NCBI GenBank assembly: GCA_964470285.1
Contig: CAYYBZ010000011.1
Location: 1 to 17,769, forward strand
DNA length: 17,769 bases
Source of the DNA: CAYYBZ01 sp964470285 [NCBI: uncultured Oligoflexia bacterium]
Lineage (GTDB): Bacteria > Bdellovibrionota_G > CAYYBZ01
Direction of reading: 5' to 3'
Positions 16,084-17,769 of this stretch are shown here, one piece after another. The position numbers and the translations under genes were made by a program. Under the pieces are notes generated by a model. The model was given only the letters and a program-made list of their open reading frames with translations, searched no databases and was not told the DNA's origin. How positions within the stretch are numbered: position 1 is the first letter of the stretch; each line of letters opens with the position of its first letter.

Positions 16084-17769
16084 ATGATCAGAATCGATAA
16101 ACAGACAGTTAATAATATTTTCTTTCAACCCATAAGAATTAACAAAACCTTCTGGGTTGTTTTACTGATAATCTGTTCTCTTTCGGCAGGGGCATTTTCA
16201 CTATATAAGGCCGTAAGAAAAGTGGGCCAACCTTTTCAGGGATTTTTTATAGGACAGAATCTTATGGTATCAGTGGGCCAGAGAGGAACGTGGCCTGGTG
16301 TTGAGGCCGGTCTTAAACCCCTTGATAAGGTATTAATGCTTAATAAGGTTGAACTTAAAAGTGCAGAACAATTCAATTTGCTTATAAGAAAAGCCAAAGT
16401 TTCAGATCCCTACTACTATACGATTGAACGCGGCAGGGAAATAAAAACTATTGTAGTTCCTGCAAAGAAGATTTCTGCCTGGGATTTTCTTGTTTCATTC
16501 CTGGCACCTTTTTCAATAGGATTAATTTTTATTACTTTGGGTGCCCTTACCATATTTTATGTGCCTGATCTGAGGATTTCCTATTTATATTTTGTTTTTT
16601 GTTCGCTAATAGGTGTTTTTTGCATAGTTCTTTTCGAATCGTATACATCCTATACATTTTTCAGATATATTCAGATTTATCCTTTAATAGCTGCAGTTGC
16701 GGTTCATCTGTTTGCTATATTCAGGGAAGACAGAAAAATTTCCGACAGCCGGACATTTATAATAGCCAGTACATACGTTATAGCGATTATTCTCGTGTCT
16801 CTAAGACAATACTTCCTATTCAATCAGGATATTACAATAGTTCTTTCAAAGGTTTCATCGTTTTTTGTTGCATTTACACTATTAATAAATCTGGGTTTAA
16901 TTATTGACAGTTTGATATCGGCAAAAACGAATGTGGCCAAGGACAGGGCAAAAGTCATGCTTGCCGGAGTTATCATAGCGTCTTCCGCAGTAGGTCTGTG
17001 GTCTGCAAATTTTATTTTTAAAAGGGCGCTTTTTTATCTGGATGAAGCAATTTTGATTTCTCTGGTATTCCCGATTTTTATGACGTACGCAATTTTAAAA
17101 AAGAACATTTTCGATATTGACCGGGTAATCCGAATGAGTCTTACCTATGCCCTATCAACAGGAATAGTAATACTTTCATACTTCGTAATCATGACAATGG
17201 TAGGTTTTATCTGGCCTGGTGTTATGCAGCCCGAAGGCTTGATAGGGATTTTTGCATTTATGGCGATTATCGGAGCCTTTATTTACAGACCTTTGATCAA
17301 AAACGTAAGAATACTTATCTACAAAATACTTTTTAAGGCAAAATACGATCGCTTGCAGACTCTGATGAACTTTTCCAACAGACTTTCCGCTGATATTCAT
17401 TTTGAGGACATATCAAAGCTTCTTGTAAAGGATTTAGCGGACCTTGTGGGGCTTAAGGGAGCATGTTTCATTACCTACATAAGCGAAACCGCCGATTTTC
17501 CCAATATACAGATGTCGAACGGTATGGATGAGGGTAGAATCGATCTGGCAAGATTTGACAGATCGGGCTCTGTTTTAATTAAAAATCTGTCTCATTATGA
17601 CAAACCCCAGTTTCTGGGTGATTTAAGAAACATAAGAACAAAAAAGGATATCGACAATCTGAAAAATATCGGAATCAAGCTTTTAATGCCCATTAAATCA
17701 AAAGGTGAACTTCTTGGAATCCTGCTAATTATGGAAAAATGGTCGGGAGATATTTTTACTTCTGAAGAT
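16084..17769 (+). CDS. Membrane sensor protein: PDZ-like, multi-TM, GAF (3' end beyond window)
   Basis: The frame is open from ATG 16084 to the right edge: 562 residues, no stop. One membrane segment lies at about 23-42. A PDZ-like domain follows at about 54-127 (WPGVEAGLKPLDKVLMLNKV, ERGREIKTIVV), outside the membrane. About eight or nine further membrane segments lie between 135 and 402, starting FLVSFLAPFSIGLIFITLGA. Then YRPLIKNVRILIYKILFKAKYD links to a GAF domain (about 430-562; GIKLLMPIKSKGELLGILLI). This plan is shared by sensor histidine kinases of the ComP-like kind and by some cyclase or phosphatase sensors; the output domain is cut off, so I do not choose. The ribosome site is weak (AAGAG). 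The preceding terminator suggests its own promoter. Confidence 0.8.
   Translation, partial: MIRIDKQTVNNIFFQPIRINKTFWVVLLIICSLSAGAFSLYKAVRKVGQPFQGFFIGQNLMVSVGQRGTWPGVEAGLKPLDKVLMLNKVELKSAEQFNLLIRKAKVSDPYYYTIERGREIKTIVVPAKKISAWDFLVSFLAPFSIGLIFITLGALTIFYVPDLRISYLYFVFCSLIGVFCIVLFESYTSYTFFRYIQIYPLIAAVAVHLFAIFREDRKISDSRTFIIASTYVIAIILVSLRQYFLFNQDITIVLSKVSSFFVAFTLLINLGLIIDSLISAKTNVAKDRAKVMLAGVIIASSAVGLWSANFIFKRALFYLDEAILISLVFPIFMTYAILKKNIFDIDRVIRMSLTYALSTGIVILSYFVIMTMVGFIWPGVMQPEGLIGIFAFMAIIGAFIYRPLIKNVRILIYKILFKAKYDRLQTLMNFSNRLSADIHFEDISKLLVKDLADLVGLKGACFITYISETADFPNIQMSNGMDEGRIDLARFDRSGSVLIKNLSHYDKPQFLGDLRNIRTKKDIDNLKNIGIKLLMPIKSKGELLGILLIMEKWSGDIFTSED

Noticed and set aside
16599-16907. 102-codon plus-strand frame inside the sensor gene
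   Set aside because: It overlaps, in another frame, the continuous 562-codon sensor frame, which has membrane, PDZ-like and GAF features.

Overview
The window is AT-rich Gram-negative bacterial chromosome with dense, mostly colinear genes. Signal-peptide lipoproteins, a LolA-like periplasmic protein, DksA, a MopE-type 'CDGxDNNxNGxxDE' motif, a YhaM-like HD nuclease and a MagIII-like endonuclease III relative together suggest a deltaproteobacterial lineage in the broad sense (Desulfobacterota, Myxococcota or SAR324-like). That assignment is inferred from gene content only; no rRNA or other taxonomic marker is present.

Layout. Positions 1-64 hold the last codons of an unidentified plus-strand gene in DNA richer in GC than the next block. 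Positions 48-5857 (minus strand) form a two-gene unit: a small lipoprotein with a MopE-type motif and two dockerin-like calcium loops, then a 1776-residue secreted RHS/YD-repeat protein coupled to it by an ATGA overlap. The RHS protein has no RHS core or toxin domain and ends inside a DNRLRE-like domain, so it is probably truncated at the window edge. Positions 5858-6187 are an intergenic region with a hairpin, a dyad and possible promoter elements.

Positions 6188-13139 are mainly housekeeping genes: a YhaM-family exoribonuclease, a convergent PilZ protein, a large imperfect palindrome in the divergent PilZ/endonuclease spacer, an endonuclease III-related glycosylase, DksA, GalU, a LolA-like exported protein overlapping galU, and the replication-restart helicase PriA. 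galU, the LolA-like gene and priA are packed as one transcription unit.

Positions 13434-15956 encode a lipoprotein with an Ig-like domain followed by exactly 14 RCC1 repeats, best read as two seven-bladed propellers with one disulfide per blade. A likely terminator follows. From 16084 a large membrane sensor (PDZ-like domain, about nine or ten membrane segments, GAF domain) runs off the right edge before its output domain.

The three surface proteins (dockerin-like lipoprotein, RHS giant, RCC1 lipoprotein) are the accessory part of the window. The dockerin-lipoprotein/RHS pair is the best candidate for an undescribed two-gene surface system.
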